A DNA stretch of 64,000 nt from an uncultured Paracoccaceae bacterium (lineage in GTDB: Bacteria > Pseudomonadota > Alphaproteobacteria > Rhodobacterales > Rhodobacteraceae), in NCBI GenBank assembly GCA_947500005.1, contig CANMQJ010000002.1, positions 248,001 to 312,000 of the forward strand, read 5' to 3'. A program made the translations under genes and the position numbers. Positions 23,743 through 33,514 of this stretch are shown piece after piece. The notes under the pieces are model-generated. The model made no database searches and was not told where the DNA came from. It saw only the letters and a program-made list of their open reading frames with translations. Each line of letters begins with the position of its first letter. Within the stretch, counting starts at the first letter, position 1.

Positions 23743-24992
23743 GCGCACCGAAATTCACCACGCTTGGCTGCCGGCTCAACTCGTACGAGACGGAGGCCAT
23801 GAAGGAGCTCGCGCAGGCCGCCGGCCTGGGCGATGCCGTAGTGGTGAACACCTGCGCCGTGACCGCAGAAGCGGTGCGCAAGGCCCGGCAGGAGATCCGC
23901 AAGCTCAGGCGCGAGAATCCGCAGGCCCGGATCATCGTCACCGGCTGCGCCGCGCAGACCGAGCCCGAGACCTTTGCCGCGATGGCCGAGGTCGATCAGG
24001 TGATCGGCAACACTGAAAAGATGCGCCCGGAAACCTGGTCGGGCATGGCCGCCGACTTTACAGGCGAAACGGAAAGGGTGCAGGTCGACGACATCATGTC
24101 GGTCACCGAAACCGCCGGACACCTGATCGACGGTTTCGGAACGCGCAGCCGCGCCTATGTGCAGGTCCAGAACGGCTGTGACCACCGCTGCACGTTCTGC
24201 ATCATCCCCTATGGCCGGGGCAATTCGCGCTCGGTGCCTGCAGGCGTCGTTGTGGACCAGATCATGCGGTTGGTCGACAAGGGCTATAACGAGGTCGTGC
24301 TGACAGGGGTCGATCTGACCTCGTGGGGCGCGGACATGCCCGGTCAGCCGCGCCTGGGCGATCTGATCATGCGAATTCTAAAACTGACCGACGTTCCCCG
24401 GCTGCGCATCTCCTCGATCGACTCGATCGAGGTGGACGACGCCCTGATGCAGGCCATTGCCACTGAACCCCGGCTGATGCCGCATCTGCACCTGTCGCTT
24501 CAGCATGGCGACGATCTTATCCTCAAGCGGATGAAGCGCCGCCACCTGCGCGACGATGCCATCAGGTTCACCGAGGAGGTACGCAAGCTTCGTCCCGAAA
24601 TGACATTCGGCGCGGACATCATCGCAGGCTTTCCCACCGAGACAGAGGCGCAGTTCGAGAACTCTCTCCGGCTGGTGGGGGAATGCGGCCTGACCTGGCT
24701 GCATGTCTTTCCTTATTCGAAACGCGAGGGCACACCCGCAGCGCGCATCCCGAACCAGGTTCCCGGGCCGGTGATCAAGGAACGCGCCGGGCGGTTGCGC
24801 GCCGCGGGCGAAGCTCGCGTGGCGGAACATCTGGCGATGCAGGTCGGGCGAACGCACCGGGTGCTCATGGAAAACTCCCGCATGGGCCGGACCGAGCAAT
24901 TCGCCGAGGTTGTGTTCGAGACGGATCACCCGGAAAGCCGGATCGTGACAGCGCAGATCCGTGGCGTCCGAGACAGTCTACTGACTGCCTGA
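23739..24992 (+). CDS. mtaB: tRNA t6A37 methylthiotransferase
   Basis: A radical-SAM enzyme that converts t6A37 to ms2t6A37 in tRNAs reading ANN codons, including tRNA-Lys, whose gene is 1 kb away. The 417-residue protein has an N-terminal UPF0004 domain with cysteines in LGCRLNS, NTCAVT and TGCAAQ for one 4Fe-4S cluster, the radical-SAM motif CDHRCTFC at about 147-154, and a C-terminal TRAM-like region. [12 protein letters not shown] is the MtaB-type opening, separating it from MiaB. It overlaps dapF by 4 nt and is followed by a strong terminator. Confidence 0.92.
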   Translation: MSAPKFTTLGCRLNSYETEAMKELAQAAGLGDAVVVNTCAVTAEAVRKARQEIRKLRRENPQARIIVTGCAAQTEPETFAAMAEVDQVIGNTEKMRPETWSGMAADFTGETERVQVDDIMSVTETAGHLIDGFGTRSRAYVQVQNGCDHRCTFCIIPYGRGNSRSVPAGVVVDQIMRLVDKGYNEVVLTGVDLTSWGADMPGQPRLGDLIMRILKLTDVPRLRISSIDSIEVDDALMQAIATEPRLMPHLHLSLQHGDDLILKRMKRRHLRDDAIRFTEEVRKLRPEMTFGADIIAGFPTETEAQFENSLRLVGECGLTWLHVFPYSKREGTPAARIPNQVPGPVIKERAGRLRAAGEARVAEHLAMQVGRTHRVLMENSRMGRTEQFAEVVFETDHPESRIVTAQIRGVRDSLLTA

Positions 24993-25030
24993 GGCGCTGT
25001 CAGCGCGCAGGCAAGAGATCCCCGAACGAA

Positions 25031-25062
25031 AAACCCCCGCAGAAACTTGCCTGCGGGGGTTT
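25031..25062. terminator. Rho-independent terminator shared by mtaB and petC
   Basis: A 12-bp perfect stem, AAACCCCCGCAG (25031-25042) with CTGCGGGGGTTT (25051-25062), loop of 8 nt, continuing into CTTTTT on the plus strand and with A-rich sequence on the other side. It sits between the convergent mtaB and petABC and could end transcription both ways. Confidence 0.9.
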
Positions 25063-25086
25063 CTTTTTCGTTTCCGAAAGGCTGGA

Positions 25087-25887
25087 TCAGCCAGCCTTGC
25101 CCTTCTTGACCGGGGCCCAGATCCGCTTGTTGGTGAGGTAAAGCAGGACTGACAGGACCGTCAGGAATAGAACCCCCACGAAACCGGCCTGCTTGCGGGC
25201 CATCATCTTGGGCTCGGCGGTCCACATCAGGAAGGCCGAGACATCCTTGGCCATCGCGTGCACATCATTGGCATGGCCATCGGCATACTCCACCTGCTCG
25301 TCGAAGAGCGGCGGTGCCATCGAGATCCAGCCACCGGGAAAGGCGGTGTTTTCGTAGAGAATTACGCCGGCCTCTTCCTTTTCTTCACCCGTATAGCCGG
25401 TGAGAAGCGAGGCGATGTATTCCGCGCCGCCCATGCCCTTGAAGAGCTGGTTGATACCCAAGCCATAGGGCCCATGGAATCCGGCCCGCGCCTTCGCCAT
25501 CAGGCTCAGGTCAGGCGCGCCGGCGGCGGTCACCGTCGGGAAATGATCCGTGGGACGCCGCGGCCGATCTTCCTCCAGTTCCTCATCGTAGATGAAGAAA
25601 TTCTCGGCTGCGTAGGCGCGCACCTGATCCTCGGGCAGGTCAGGGCCGCCCTCGTTCGAAAGCGTCCGCAACGGGACATAGCGCAACCCATGACAGGCCG
25701 AACAGACCTCGGTATAGACCTGAAGCCCGCGCTGAAGCTGGTTCTGGTCGTAAGCGCCGAAGGGTCCTTCGAACGAGAAGTCGAAATCCTCGATATGCTG
25801 GTCGCTGGCGCCTGCCGCAAAGGATGCGGCAGGAAGGGCCAGAGCGAACGCGGCAGTGAGTGCGAGTTTCTTGAACATGGAATTCAT
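25087..25887 (-). CDS. petC: Cytochrome c1
   Basis: Heme subunit of the cytochrome bc1 complex, passing electrons from Rieske protein to a c-type cytochrome. The 266-residue precursor has a signal peptide ([21 protein letters not shown]), heme motif CSACH (Cys62, Cys65, His66), the likely methionine ligand in WISMAPPL, and a C-terminal membrane anchor ([16 protein letters not shown]). The start at 25887 has GGAAAGGA upstream; the long open frame in front of it belongs to petB in another frame. It is the last gene of petABC, 11 nt after petB, and ends before the shared terminator. Confidence 0.95.
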   Translation of the reverse strand: MNSMFKKLALTAAFALALPAASFAAGASDQHIEDFDFSFEGPFGAYDQNQLQRGLQVYTEVCSACHGLRYVPLRTLSNEGGPDLPEDQVRAYAAENFFIYDEELEEDRPRRPTDHFPTVTAAGAPDLSLMAKARAGFHGPYGLGINQLFKGMGGAEYIASLLTGYTGEEKEEAGVILYENTAFPGGWISMAPPLFDEQVEYADGHANDVHAMAKDVSAFLMWTAEPKMMARKQAGFVGVLFLTVLSVLLYLTNKRIWAPVKKGKAG

Positions 25888-25898
25888 CGTCCTTTCCC

Positions 25899-27248
25899 TC
25901 ACTCCGCCGGGCTCGCCGAGGGGACCGTCTTGGTCCCGCCAGTGTTCGGGGCGTAGTGCGCGTTGAAGTCTTCCTCGATGGTCTCGGGCCGCGGACCCGG
26001 TTTCTCGATCACGCCCAGCAGCGGCAGGATCACCAGGAAATAGGCGAACCAGTAGGCCGAAGCGATCAGCGAGAAGGTCGCATAGGGCTCTTCCGCCGGC
26101 ATCGCCCCCAGCCACATCAAGGCGAAGAAATCGATCACCAGCAGGGCGAACCACCACTTGAACATCGGACGGTAGCGACCCGAGCGCACCGATGAGGTAT
26201 CAAGCCAGGGCGCCAGCGCCATTGCCAGAATGGCACCGAACATCGCCAGCACGCCGAAGAACTTGGCGTCGATGATGCCACCGGTGATGAACGAGGCGAA
26301 CTGCACGACCCAGACCTCGGAAGTGAAGGCACGCAGGATCGCGTAGAAGGGCAGGAAGTACCACTCCGGCACGATATGCGCGGGCGTCACCAGAGGGTTG
26401 GCCTCGATATAGTTGTCGGGATGGCCCAGGTAGTTCGGCATGAAGCCCACGATGGCCCAGAACACGACCATCACCACGCCAAGGGCGAAGAGGTCTTTCA
26501 TCACGAAATAGGGCCAGAAGGGCAGCGTGTCCTTCTCCGCCTCGGCCTTGGACCCGCGGCGCACCTCGACCCCGGTGGGGTTGTTGTTGCCAGTGGTGTG
26601 GAAGGCCCAGATATGAACGACGACCAGCGCCGCGATGACGAAGGGCAGCAGGTAATGCAGCGAGAAGAAGCGGTTCAGCGTGGCGTTGTCCACGGCGGGT
26701 CCGCCCAGCAACCATGTCTGGATGCCCTCGCCCACGAAGGGGATGGCGCCGAACAGGCCGGTGATCACCGTCGCACCCCAGAAGGACATCTGGCCCCAGG
26801 GCAACACGTAGCCCATGAAGGCGGTGCCCATCATGCAGAGATAGATCAGCATGCCGATGATCCATGTGATCTCGCGCGGGGACTTGTAGGACCCGTAGTA
26901 GAGACCGCGGAAGATGTGGGCATAGACGGCGACGAAGAACAGCGAGGCACCGTTCATGTGGAGATAGCGGATCATGTGCCCGCCGTTCACGTTGCGCATG
27001 ATGTGCTCGATGCTGGCGAAGGCCATGTCGACATGCGGCGTGTAATGCATCACCAGAACGATGCCGGTGATGATCTGCAGAGCAAGGCAGAAGGTCAGGA
27101 CGATCCCCCAGATCCACATCCAGTTCAGGTTCTTGGGCGTGGGGATCATGATCGTGTCGTAGAGCAGGCCGACGATGGGAAGGCGGCTGTTCAGCCACTT
27201 TTCACCGCTGGTCTTCGGCTCGTAATGGTCGTGCGGAATTCCGGACAT
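25899..27248 (-). CDS. petB: Cytochrome b of the bc1 complex
   Basis: The 449-residue core subunit with eight membrane helices, binding hemes bL and bH and both quinone sites. Paired heme histidines are in the second and fourth helices ([20 protein letters not shown] and [14 protein letters not shown]), and the Qo site PEWY motif appears as [17 protein letters not shown]-terminal extension after the last helix ([11 protein letters not shown] onward) is typical of Rhodobacter-type cytochrome b. It lies 12 nt after petA and 11 nt before petC. Confidence 0.96.
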   Translation of the reverse strand: MSGIPHDHYEPKTSGEKWLNSRLPIVGLLYDTIMIPTPKNLNWMWIWGIVLTFCLALQIITGIVLVMHYTPHVDMAFASIEHIMRNVNGGHMIRYLHMNGASLFFVAVYAHIFRGLYYGSYKSPREITWIIGMLIYLCMMGTAFMGYVLPWGQMSFWGATVITGLFGAIPFVGEGIQTWLLGGPAVDNATLNRFFSLHYLLPFVIAALVVVHIWAFHTTGNNNPTGVEVRRGSKAEAEKDTLPFWPYFVMKDLFALGVVMVVFWAIVGFMPNYLGHPDNYIEANPLVTPAHIVPEWYFLPFYAILRAFTSEVWVVQFASFITGGIIDAKFFGVLAMFGAILAMALAPWLDTSSVRSGRYRPMFKWWFALLVIDFFALMWLGAMPAEEPYATFSLIASAYWFAYFLVILPLLGVIEKPGPRPETIEEDFNAHYAPNTGGTKTVPSASPAE

Positions 27249-27260
27249 GCTTACGTCTCC

Positions 27261-27821
27261 TTAACCCAGCTTGATCGTGGTCTCGTCCACGAACTCGGCA
27301 ATCGGGATGTGCAGGTTCTCGGGCGCGGGGCCCTTGCGGATGCGGCCCGCCGAATCGTAGTGCGACCCGTGGCACGGGCAGAACCAGCCATGGAAATCGC
27401 CCGCGCCGTCGCCCAGCGGAACACAGCCCAGATGCGTGCATACACCCATCATCACCAGCCATTCGCCGGCTTCGTCGAGCGTGCGGTTCTCGTCGATGGC
27501 GGGCGAGGTGGGATCGTTGGCATTGCGCGCCAGCGGGTCGGGCAGTTCCGACAGATCGACCTGGCGGCCGTCGTTGATCTCTTCCTCGGTGCGACGACGG
27601 ATGAAGACGGGCTTGCCCAGCCACTTGACCGTAATCTGGGTACCAACGTCGACACCGCCCACATCCACGCGGATCGAGGAGAGTGCCTGCACGTCGGCCG
27701 ACGGGTTCATTTGGTTGACCAGCGGCCAGATGGCGGCCCCTGCGGTTACGGCACCTGCGCCAGCCGTGGCGTAGTAGAGGAAATCTCTGCGGGTGCCTTC
27801 GTGATCTTCTGCGTGGGACAC
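27261..27821 (-). CDS. petA: Rieske iron-sulfur protein of the bc1 complex
   Basis: A 186-residue Rieske subunit. The Tat-type N-terminus ([17 protein letters not shown]) provides the membrane anchor. The 2Fe-2S ligands are Cys128 and His130 in CTHLGC, and Cys148 and His151 in CPCHG, with Cys133 and Cys150 forming the disulfide. I chose GTG 27821, preceded by GGAG, because the product then begins [13 protein letters not shown] as in Rhodobacter; the ATG at 27863 would add 14 unrelated residues. First gene of the petABC operon. Expression is known in Rhodobacter to depend on PetP/PetR, encoded here at 43.9-45.1 kb. Confidence 0.95.
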   Translation of the reverse strand: MSHAEDHEGTRRDFLYYATAGAGAVTAGAAIWPLVNQMNPSADVQALSSIRVDVGGVDVGTQITVKWLGKPVFIRRRTEEEINDGRQVDLSELPDPLARNANDPTSPAIDENRTLDEAGEWLVMMGVCTHLGCVPLGDGAGDFHGWFCPCHGSHYDSAGRIRKGPAPENLHIPIAEFVDETTIKLG

Positions 27822-27970
27822 GAGGTTTCTCCGATTCCTGCACCCGGAACTCCGGGCAAACATGCATCAAGACCGCATGAAAGCGGTATCTCATCGCGGG
27901 TATCTAGCCGGGTGAAATCGGTTCGTCCAGCGGTCATAGGCGCGCACTACGCCGCATCTGGGAAACTATG

Positions 27971-28012
27971 TCGCGACCGGACCACAGTTTTTCAACTGTC
28001 GACCGGTCGCGA
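27971..28012 (-). terminator. Long stem-loop between the GST gene and petA
   Basis: TCGCGACCGG (27971-27980) pairs with CCGGTCGCGA (28003-28012), and inside it ACAGTT (27984-27989) pairs with AACTGT (27994-27999). It starts 8 nt after the GST stop codon. There is no clear T-tract, so it may be an atypical terminator or a processing or binding site ahead of petABC. Confidence 0.5.
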
Positions 28013-28019
28013 AGACGGA

Positions 28020-28631
28020 TCAGGCGGCCGGCGGCCGGGTTTCCTGCATCGAGGCGCGTGATTCGAAATCGGCGAACCAGTCCGCCAGCGCGGGGCACCC
28101 GCCGCGCCATCCGCGAGCGTCGTGGCGGAAATCAAGATATCCCAGCGCGCAGCCCACCGTGATCTGCCCCATGCTCAAGGACCCCGACAGATGGCTCATC
28201 CAGCGTGATTCGAGGGCCGCACAGGCGCGGGATATCTTGGCCCATTGGGCGTCGCACCAGTCAGGGAATCGGATCTCCTCGGGACGCAGCCTGCCTTCGT
28301 AGGTGATGAGCAATGCGGCATCCAGCATCCCGTCGGCCAGCGCCTCGAGCGTGAGAACGTCCCAGCGCCCGTCCCCGGCGGGGTAAAGCTTGCCGCCCGC
28401 GCGTTCATCCAGCCAGGCGCAGATGACCCGGCTGTCGAACAAGGTCGGCCCATCCGGACGCTCAAGCGCCGGAATCTTGCCCAGGGGATTCTTGTCGTGC
28501 AGCGGGGCATCGGTATCGAACGGCCCCAGAGAAGAGGGTATAAGCTCGACCTCGTCCAACTGACCGGTCTCGTGCAAGGTGACCATGACCTTTCGCACAT
28601 AGGGTGAGTTGGGGCTGTGATAGAGTTTCAT
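28020..28631 (-). CDS. Glutathione S-transferase family protein
   Basis: A 203-residue protein with an N-terminal thioredoxin-like glutathione domain (MKLYHSPNSPYVRKVMVTLHE; the serine or tyrosine near 6-11 would contact glutathione; NPLGKIPAL with the cis-proline; DSRVICAWLDE) and an all-helical C-terminal domain. It may conjugate or reduce electrophiles; the substrate is unknown. The ATG at 28631, with GGAGA upstream, was preferred over a start at 28757. The stem-loop after its stop separates it from petA. A similar fold, YfcF/YibF-like, is possible. Confidence 0.87.
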   Translation of the reverse strand: MKLYHSPNSPYVRKVMVTLHETGQLDEVELIPSSLGPFDTDAPLHDKNPLGKIPALERPDGPTLFDSRVICAWLDERAGGKLYPAGDGRWDVLTLEALADGMLDAALLITYEGRLRPEEIRFPDWCDAQWAKISRACAALESRWMSHLSGSLSMGQITVGCALGYLDFRHDARGWRGGCPALADWFADFESRASMQETRPPAA

Positions 28632-28692
28632 GAAAGTCTCCGCGCTGTTTGACGTGAAGTTGAGACGCGGACAGCGAAAAGTCCAGCCGCTC

Positions 28693-29310
28693 TCAAACGC
28701 CGCGCATCCAGCGCGAGAGCAGATCCGTTTCGGCACCAAGCCCGGCCTCGGCGACATGATCCGCGGCGGCCAGGCGCGCCGGTTCCGGCTTGTTCTGCCC
28801 CAGTTTCCAAGTCCCGTCGAAACTCTCGATCCACAGGCGCACCGGCACGATCATCCGCATGAGCCGTTCAAGTGCTTCACCGCCCATCTTGGCGGTCGTC
28901 CAAGGCGGTTTCGGACGCAACCGCTCCTCGAAAGCGGCCGATTGCCGGTCGAGAACATCCCGCAAGGCCTCTTGCGGCAGCCGTTCCAACAAGCCGACCA
29001 GGTGAACCGCCACGTAATTCCACGTCGGCACCTGGTCTTCCATCCCGTACCAGTCGGGCGAGACATAGGAGTCGGGCCCCGAGACGGCAAGCCTCGCCGG
29101 GCGCGCTGTGTCGAGCAGGCGCAGGATCGGGTTGGACCGGACGAGGTGAAGATCGACGCACGGCTCCGAAGAGTCACCGATCACGAATGGCACGTGCGAC
29201 ATGAGCGGGACCTCCGACGACGCCACGGCCAATACCCCGAAGCCCCGGTCGCGGACAAAGGGCAGGATGCGGTCCCGCTCCTGCGTACGGAATGTCGGGT
29301 TGGGATGCAT
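28693..29310 (-). CDS. FMN-binding negative regulator family protein (PaiB-like)
   Basis: A 205-residue protein of the PaiB/FMN_bind_2 family, with a split-barrel flavin fold: typical blocks are MSHVPFVI, HLVRSNPIL, YVSPDWYG and VPTWNYVAVHLVG. PaiB in Bacillus represses sporulation and degradative enzyme genes; the bacterial majority are uncharacterised. I chose ATG 29310 (MHPNPTFR); the upstream extension of 47 residues is not family-like. It is transcribed in the same direction as the GST gene 61 nt away and diverges from the small membrane protein gene at 29463. Confidence 0.85.
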   Translation of the reverse strand: MHPNPTFRTQERDRILPFVRDRGFGVLAVASSEVPLMSHVPFVIGDSSEPCVDLHLVRSNPILRLLDTARPARLAVSGPDSYVSPDWYGMEDQVPTWNYVAVHLVGLLERLPQEALRDVLDRQSAAFEERLRPKPPWTTAKMGGEALERLMRMIVPVRLWIESFDGTWKLGQNKPEPARLAAADHVAEAGLGAETDLLSRWMRGV

Positions 29311-29462
29311 GGCGCGACATTTCCTCGCTGGTTTGCACAGTCCTGCCCGATATGGCCCGCTCCGGCAACCGCATCCATTGGAACGGAACCTTGCCTGACC
29401 CGGGGGGTTGCCCTTGGACGGTACGGCAAGGGCCGTGTCTACAATGCACAAGGGAGACCCGC

Positions 29463-29717
29463 ATGGAAGGCGTAGGTTGGTTCGCGGCCATCATCATCGG
29501 AGGCATCGCCGGATGGCTTGCCGAGAAGTTCATGAATTCCGACATGGGCATTATCATGAACATCGTGCTCGGCATCCTCGGGGCGCTGATTCTAAATGCG
29601 ATCCTCATGGCGATTGTCGGCGGAACGCTCGGCGGCTGGATCGGCCAGCTTGTCGTGGGATTCATAGGCGCCTGCCTGCTGATCTGGATCGTTCGCATGG
29701 TGCGCGGCAGATCCTGA
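29463..29717 (+). CDS. GlsB/YeaQ/YmgE family stress-response membrane protein
   Basis: An 84-residue protein made almost entirely of three hydrophobic segments, with the glycine-rich pattern IIIGGIAGWLAEKFM and ILGALILNAILM, the transglycosylase-associated (YeaQ/YmgE) signature. Members are induced by general or envelope stress; their biochemical role is unknown. I chose ATG 29463 with GGGAG upstream; the longer open frame upstream is not family-like. The cation exchanger follows 13 nt later and probably shares the transcript. Confidence 0.88.
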   Translation: MEGVGWFAAIIIGGIAGWLAEKFMNSDMGIIMNIVLGILGALILNAILMAIVGGTLGGWIGQLVVGFIGACLLIWIVRMVRGRS

Positions 29718-29730
29718 TCCCGCGCCACAC

Positions 29731-30765
29731 ATGTTTGCCCAGCTGTCTCTTCCGGTGCTGCTCGCGCTCCTCATCGGCGCGGGCACCGCAGTAATCCTCG
29801 CCTCGATCCGTGCCACGCGCCTCGCCGACATCATCGCCGACCGGACGGCAATGGGCGAGGCAATGGCGGGCGGGATCATTCTCGGCGGTGCGACCTCGCT
29901 CTCCGGCGTGGTCGTATCGGTGACAGCCGCGGCCTCGGGCGATGCAAGTTTCGCTGTCTCGAACGCGGTCGGCGGGATCGCGGCACAGACCCTGTTCCTG
30001 GCCGTAGCCGACCTGTTGCACCGGCGCGCCAATCTTGAGCATGCCGCCGCAGAGCCCGCGAATCTTTTCCAGGCCGTGATGCTGCTGATCCTGCTCAGCC
30101 TTCCGATTGCCGCTATCGCGGGGCCCGACATCGCCTATTTCGGCGTGCATCCCGTTTCGCTTCTCCTGTTCCTCGCCTACCTCGCGGGCGTGCATCTCTC
30201 TGCCTCGGTCAACGATCAGCCAATGTGGAAACCGGTGGAAACACGCGAGACCCGCCACGATGAGCCCGAAGACGATGCCGAGCCACAGAAATCGGCGCTG
30301 CGGCCCGCGCTCGTCTTCGCAGGTCTCGTCGCGGTAATGGGCGGCTGCGGTTGGATCATCAGCCAGGTGGGCGGCAGCTTCATCACCCGTTTCGCGCTGT
30401 CGTCCAGCCTCGTGGGCGCGTTGTTGACAGCCGTCATCACCTCCCTGCCCGAACTGGTCACCACGCTTGTCGCCGTGCGCCGCGGTGCACTTCAACTGGC
30501 CGTTGGCGGCATCATCGGGGGCAACACCTTCGACACGCTGTTTCTGGTCTTTTCGGACGTGGCCTATCGGGACGGGTCGATCTACGGCGCGGTCGGGATG
30601 AACGACCTTTACTGGCTGGCCACGGGCATGCTGATGACCGCCGTTCTGCTGGGCGGTCTGATCCTGCGACAGCGCGAAGGCCCAGGGCGGATCGGGATCG
30701 AAAGCGTATTGATGATGGGGATCTATGCCACCGCTGTCGTGGTCGAGGTCCTGGGCCGCGACTGA
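29731..30765 (+). CDS. Sodium/calcium exchanger superfamily (CaCA) transporter
   Basis: A 344-residue inner-membrane antiporter with about ten segments in two related halves. The alpha repeats are degenerate: first repeat around residues 50-90 (GGATSLSGVVVSVTAAASGD), second around 230-270 (ITSLPELVTTLVAVRRG and GGIIGGNTFDTL). A hydrophilic loop (residues about 165-190, rich in E and D) separates the halves. The first repeat lacks the acidic TSxPE residue, so transport of calcium is uncertain; a proton-coupled cation exchange is the general expectation. It follows the YeaQ-type gene. Confidence 0.78.
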   Translation: MFAQLSLPVLLALLIGAGTAVILASIRATRLADIIADRTAMGEAMAGGIILGGATSLSGVVVSVTAAASGDASFAVSNAVGGIAAQTLFLAVADLLHRRANLEHAAAEPANLFQAVMLLILLSLPIAAIAGPDIAYFGVHPVSLLLFLAYLAGVHLSASVNDQPMWKPVETRETRHDEPEDDAEPQKSALRPALVFAGLVAVMGGCGWIISQVGGSFITRFALSSSLVGALLTAVITSLPELVTTLVAVRRGALQLAVGGIIGGNTFDTLFLVFSDVAYRDGSIYGAVGMNDLYWLATGMLMTAVLLGGLILRQREGPGRIGIESVLMMGIYATAVVVEVLGRD

Positions 30766-30835
30766 CGCAAGGCCAATTCCGCTTGAGGCCCCCTGCCCCG
30801 CCCGTTAATCACGGTGGCGCAAAGGAGCGCGCCCC

Positions 30836-31936
30836 ATGTCCATCAACTCATTCGGTCACCTGTTCCGCGTCACCACCTGGGGCGAAAGCCACGGTCCCGC
30901 CCTTGGCGCCACGGTGGATGGCTGCCCTCCGGGCGTCGCGATCGACGAGGCGGCCATCCAGTACTGGCTCGACCGGCGCAAACCGGGACAGAACAAGTAC
31001 ACGACCCAGCGGCGCGAGGCGGACGCCGTGCGCATCCTTTCCGGCGTGTTCGAGGGACAGACCACCGGCACACCGGTGCAGCTGATGATCGAGAACACCG
31101 ACCAGCGGTCAAAGGATTACGGCGACATCAAGGACAAGTTCCGCCCCGGCCATGCGGACATCACCTATTTCCAGAAATACGGGATCCGCGACTATCGCGG
31201 CGGCGGTCGCTCCTCGGCCCGCGAAACGGCGGCGCGGGTTGCGGCGGGTGGCCTTGCACGCGAGGCGATCAAGGCGCTGGCGCCGAATGTCGAGATCACC
31301 GGCTACATGGTGCAGATGGGCCCGCACCGGATCGACCGAGACCGGTTCGACCGGGCGCAGATCGAGCAGAACCCCTTCTGGGTGCCCGATGCGAAGGCAG
31401 CCGAGGATTGGGCGGCCTATCTCGACGATCTGCGCAAATCCGGCAACTCTGTCGGTGCGGTGATCGAGGTGGTGGCGCGCGGCGTTCCGGCAGGGCTCGG
31501 CGCGCCGGTCTATGGCAAGCTCGACACCGACCTGGCCGCAGCGATGATGTCGATCAACGCGGTCAAGGGCGTCGAGATAGGCGAAGGCATGGCTGCTGCC
31601 GAGCTGACCGGAGAAGCCAATGCTGACGAGATCTTCATGGGCCAGAACGGGCCACAATATAGTTCGAACCACGCGGGCGGGATCCTTGGCGGCATCTCCA
31701 CCGGGCAGGACATCGTGGTGCGCTTCGCTGTGAAACCCACCTCCTCCATCCTGACCACGCGGCGCACGATCACTACGTCCGGCGAAGAGACCGAGATCGT
31801 CACCAAGGGCCGCCATGACCCCTGCGTGGGCATCCGGGCCGTGCCGGTGGGCGAGGCGATGATGGCCTGCGTGCTGCTCGACCACTTGCTGCTGCACCGG
31901 GGGCAGATCGGCGGGAACCGTGGCCACATCGGCTGA
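30836..31936 (+). CDS. aroC: Chorismate synthase
   Basis: Makes chorismate from EPSP with reduced FMN, the last step of the shikimate pathway. The 366-residue protein shows the three signatures: [12 protein letters not shown] near the start, [14 protein letters not shown] near 103, and [18 protein letters not shown] near 122; the C-terminal FAVKPTSSI block is also present. Length is normal for the monofunctional-FMN type. The next gene, an HD hydrolase, begins at a GTG inside the last 17 nt, so the two are co-translated. Confidence 0.96.
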   Translation: MSINSFGHLFRVTTWGESHGPALGATVDGCPPGVAIDEAAIQYWLDRRKPGQNKYTTQRREADAVRILSGVFEGQTTGTPVQLMIENTDQRSKDYGDIKDKFRPGHADITYFQKYGIRDYRGGGRSSARETAARVAAGGLAREAIKALAPNVEITGYMVQMGPHRIDRDRFDRAQIEQNPFWVPDAKAAEDWAAYLDDLRKSGNSVGAVIEVVARGVPAGLGAPVYGKLDTDLAAAMMSINAVKGVEIGEGMAAAELTGEANADEIFMGQNGPQYSSNHAGGILGGISTGQDIVVRFAVKPTSSILTTRRTITTSGEETEIVTKGRHDPCVGIRAVPVGEAMMACVLLDHLLLHRGQIGGNRGHIG

Positions 31937-32576
31937 ACTTCGCGATGCGCTGCGCGCCGAGGTCAGGGCGCGAATGGCGCAGGATCCGGCCCATGACATC
32001 GCGCATCTCGACCGGGTCTGGAGCAATGCGCGGACGATTTCGGAAGATGCAGGAAATCGCGTCCTGCTGGCGGCCAGCTACCTGCACGACCTCGTGAACC
32101 TGCCCAAGGGCGATTCCATGCGTCACCTGGCCTCGCGCCGCTCGGCAGAGGCCGCCGGACCCATCCTGTCCGGCTTGGGCTTTCAGGCGGCAGAGATCGA
32201 CGCGACCTGCCATGCCATCGAGGCGCACAGCTTCTCGGCAGGCATCACTCCCGATACAGACGAAGCGCGAATCCTTCGGGATGCCGACCGGCTGGACGCG
32301 CTCGGCGCCATCGGCATCGCGCGCTGTTTCAGTGTCTCGGGCTCCCTCGGACGCCCCCTTTACGAACCTGATGACCCTTTCGCAGCAGGCCGTGACCCGG
32401 ACGACCGGACGTGGACGCTCGATCATTTCCGGGTCAAGCTGCTACGCCTGCCCCAGGACATGCTGACGGAACGCGGCAGGGAAATGGCACGCGAAAGGGC
32501 GACGCGCATGATCGCCTATCTGGACGCGCTGGCCGGCGAAATCGGCACCCAACTCCCCGCGGATTGGCGTGAATGA
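31920..32576 (+). CDS. HD-domain phosphohydrolase
   Basis: A 218-residue protein of the HD superfamily (YedJ-like). Metal-binding residues lie in [10 protein letters not shown] (His25 region), YLHDLVNLP (HD pair near 56) and the later [16 protein letters not shown] (Asp near 121). It would hydrolyse a phosphate ester or nucleotide; the substrate is unknown. Start GTG 31920 lies within aroC, and its end overlaps the AEC carrier gene by 4 nt (ATGA). Confidence 0.85.
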   Translation: MATSAELRDALRAEVRARMAQDPAHDIAHLDRVWSNARTISEDAGNRVLLAASYLHDLVNLPKGDSMRHLASRRSAEAAGPILSGLGFQAAEIDATCHAIEAHSFSAGITPDTDEARILRDADRLDALGAIGIARCFSVSGSLGRPLYEPDDPFAAGRDPDDRTWTLDHFRVKLLRLPQDMLTERGREMARERATRMIAYLDALAGEIGTQLPADWRE

Positions 32577-33514
32577 CCCAGATCCTGTCGATCACCTTTC
32601 CCATCTACGCCGCCATCACCATTGGCTACGCTCTCGTCCGGGCGGGCTGGTTCGGCGTTCAGGATATGCGGGTTTTGGGCAACTACGTCCTGAACGTCGC
32701 CCTGCCCGCCCTTCTCTTCAGCGCCGTGGCGCGCCGCGACGTGGCAGAGGTATTCGACGGCCCCTATATGCTCGCCTTCGCGGCCGCGGGGCTGGCGACA
32801 GTTGCTCTCACCTACCTGTGGTTCACGGCGCGGGGGGCCGACGCCTCGTTGCGGGCCGTGGCGGTGATGGGGGCATCCTGTGCCAATTCGGGCTTCATCG
32901 GCTACCCGGTCATGTTGCTGACCTTTCCCGACCTCGCGGGAGTGATCCTTGCGCTGAACATGCTGGTCGAAAACATATTGATCATACCGCTTTGCCTGAT
33001 CCTGATGGAACTCAGCCGGGGCGGCGCACATCGGCCGCTGGGTCGCAAGATCGTGATGATCCTCTGGGGCGTATTGAAACGGCCCATGGTGATCGGGCTG
33101 CTTCTGGGCTTGCTCGTATCGCTGGCGCGTATCCCTGTACCCGGTCCGGTGACACGCCTGATCGACATGCTCGCGGCTGCCGCGGCGGGGTTGTCGCTGC
33201 TGGTGATCGGTGGCTCGCTGGTTGGCTTGCCCTTGCGCGGCAACCAGATGCGCGCGCTGCAGGTGGCGGCGGGCAAACTCCTCCTCCACCCGGCGATGGC
33301 GGCGCTTGCGGTCCTTGGCGTCAGCGCCCTTGGGCTCGCCCTGTCCGATGAAATGCGCGTGGCACTGATCCTCTCGGCGGCCATGCCCATGTTCGGGATC
33401 TACGCCGTCCTCGCCCAGGAACAGGGGCAAGAGGGGATGGCCTCCATCGCGATGCTGCTGGCAACCGCGCTCAGCTTCGTGACGCTATCGGTTCTGCTGG
33501 CGGTGCTGACCTAG
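32573..33514 (+). CDS. AEC family (auxin efflux carrier-like) transporter
   Basis: A 313-residue inner-membrane protein with about ten hydrophobic helices and the AEC pattern: FPIYAAITIGYALVRAGWF at the start, PALLFSAVARRD near 45, and NSGFIGYPV near 107. Bacterial AEC proteins carry out efflux or antiport of carboxylic acids such as malonate, malate or amino acids. It is coupled to the HD hydrolase by a 4-nt overlap and shares a CTAG stop region with the convergent CoA transferase gene. Malonyl-CoA ligase lies next to that gene, so malonate is a possible substrate (weak inference). Confidence 0.85.
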   Translation: MTQILSITFPIYAAITIGYALVRAGWFGVQDMRVLGNYVLNVALPALLFSAVARRDVAEVFDGPYMLAFAAAGLATVALTYLWFTARGADASLRAVAVMGASCANSGFIGYPVMLLTFPDLAGVILALNMLVENILIIPLCLILMELSRGGAHRPLGRKIVMILWGVLKRPMVIGLLLGLLVSLARIPVPGPVTRLIDMLAAAAAGLSLLVIGGSLVGLPLRGNQMRALQVAAGKLLLHPAMAALAVLGVSALGLALSDEMRVALILSAAMPMFGIYAVLAQEQGQEGMASIAMLLATALSFVTLSVLLAVLT

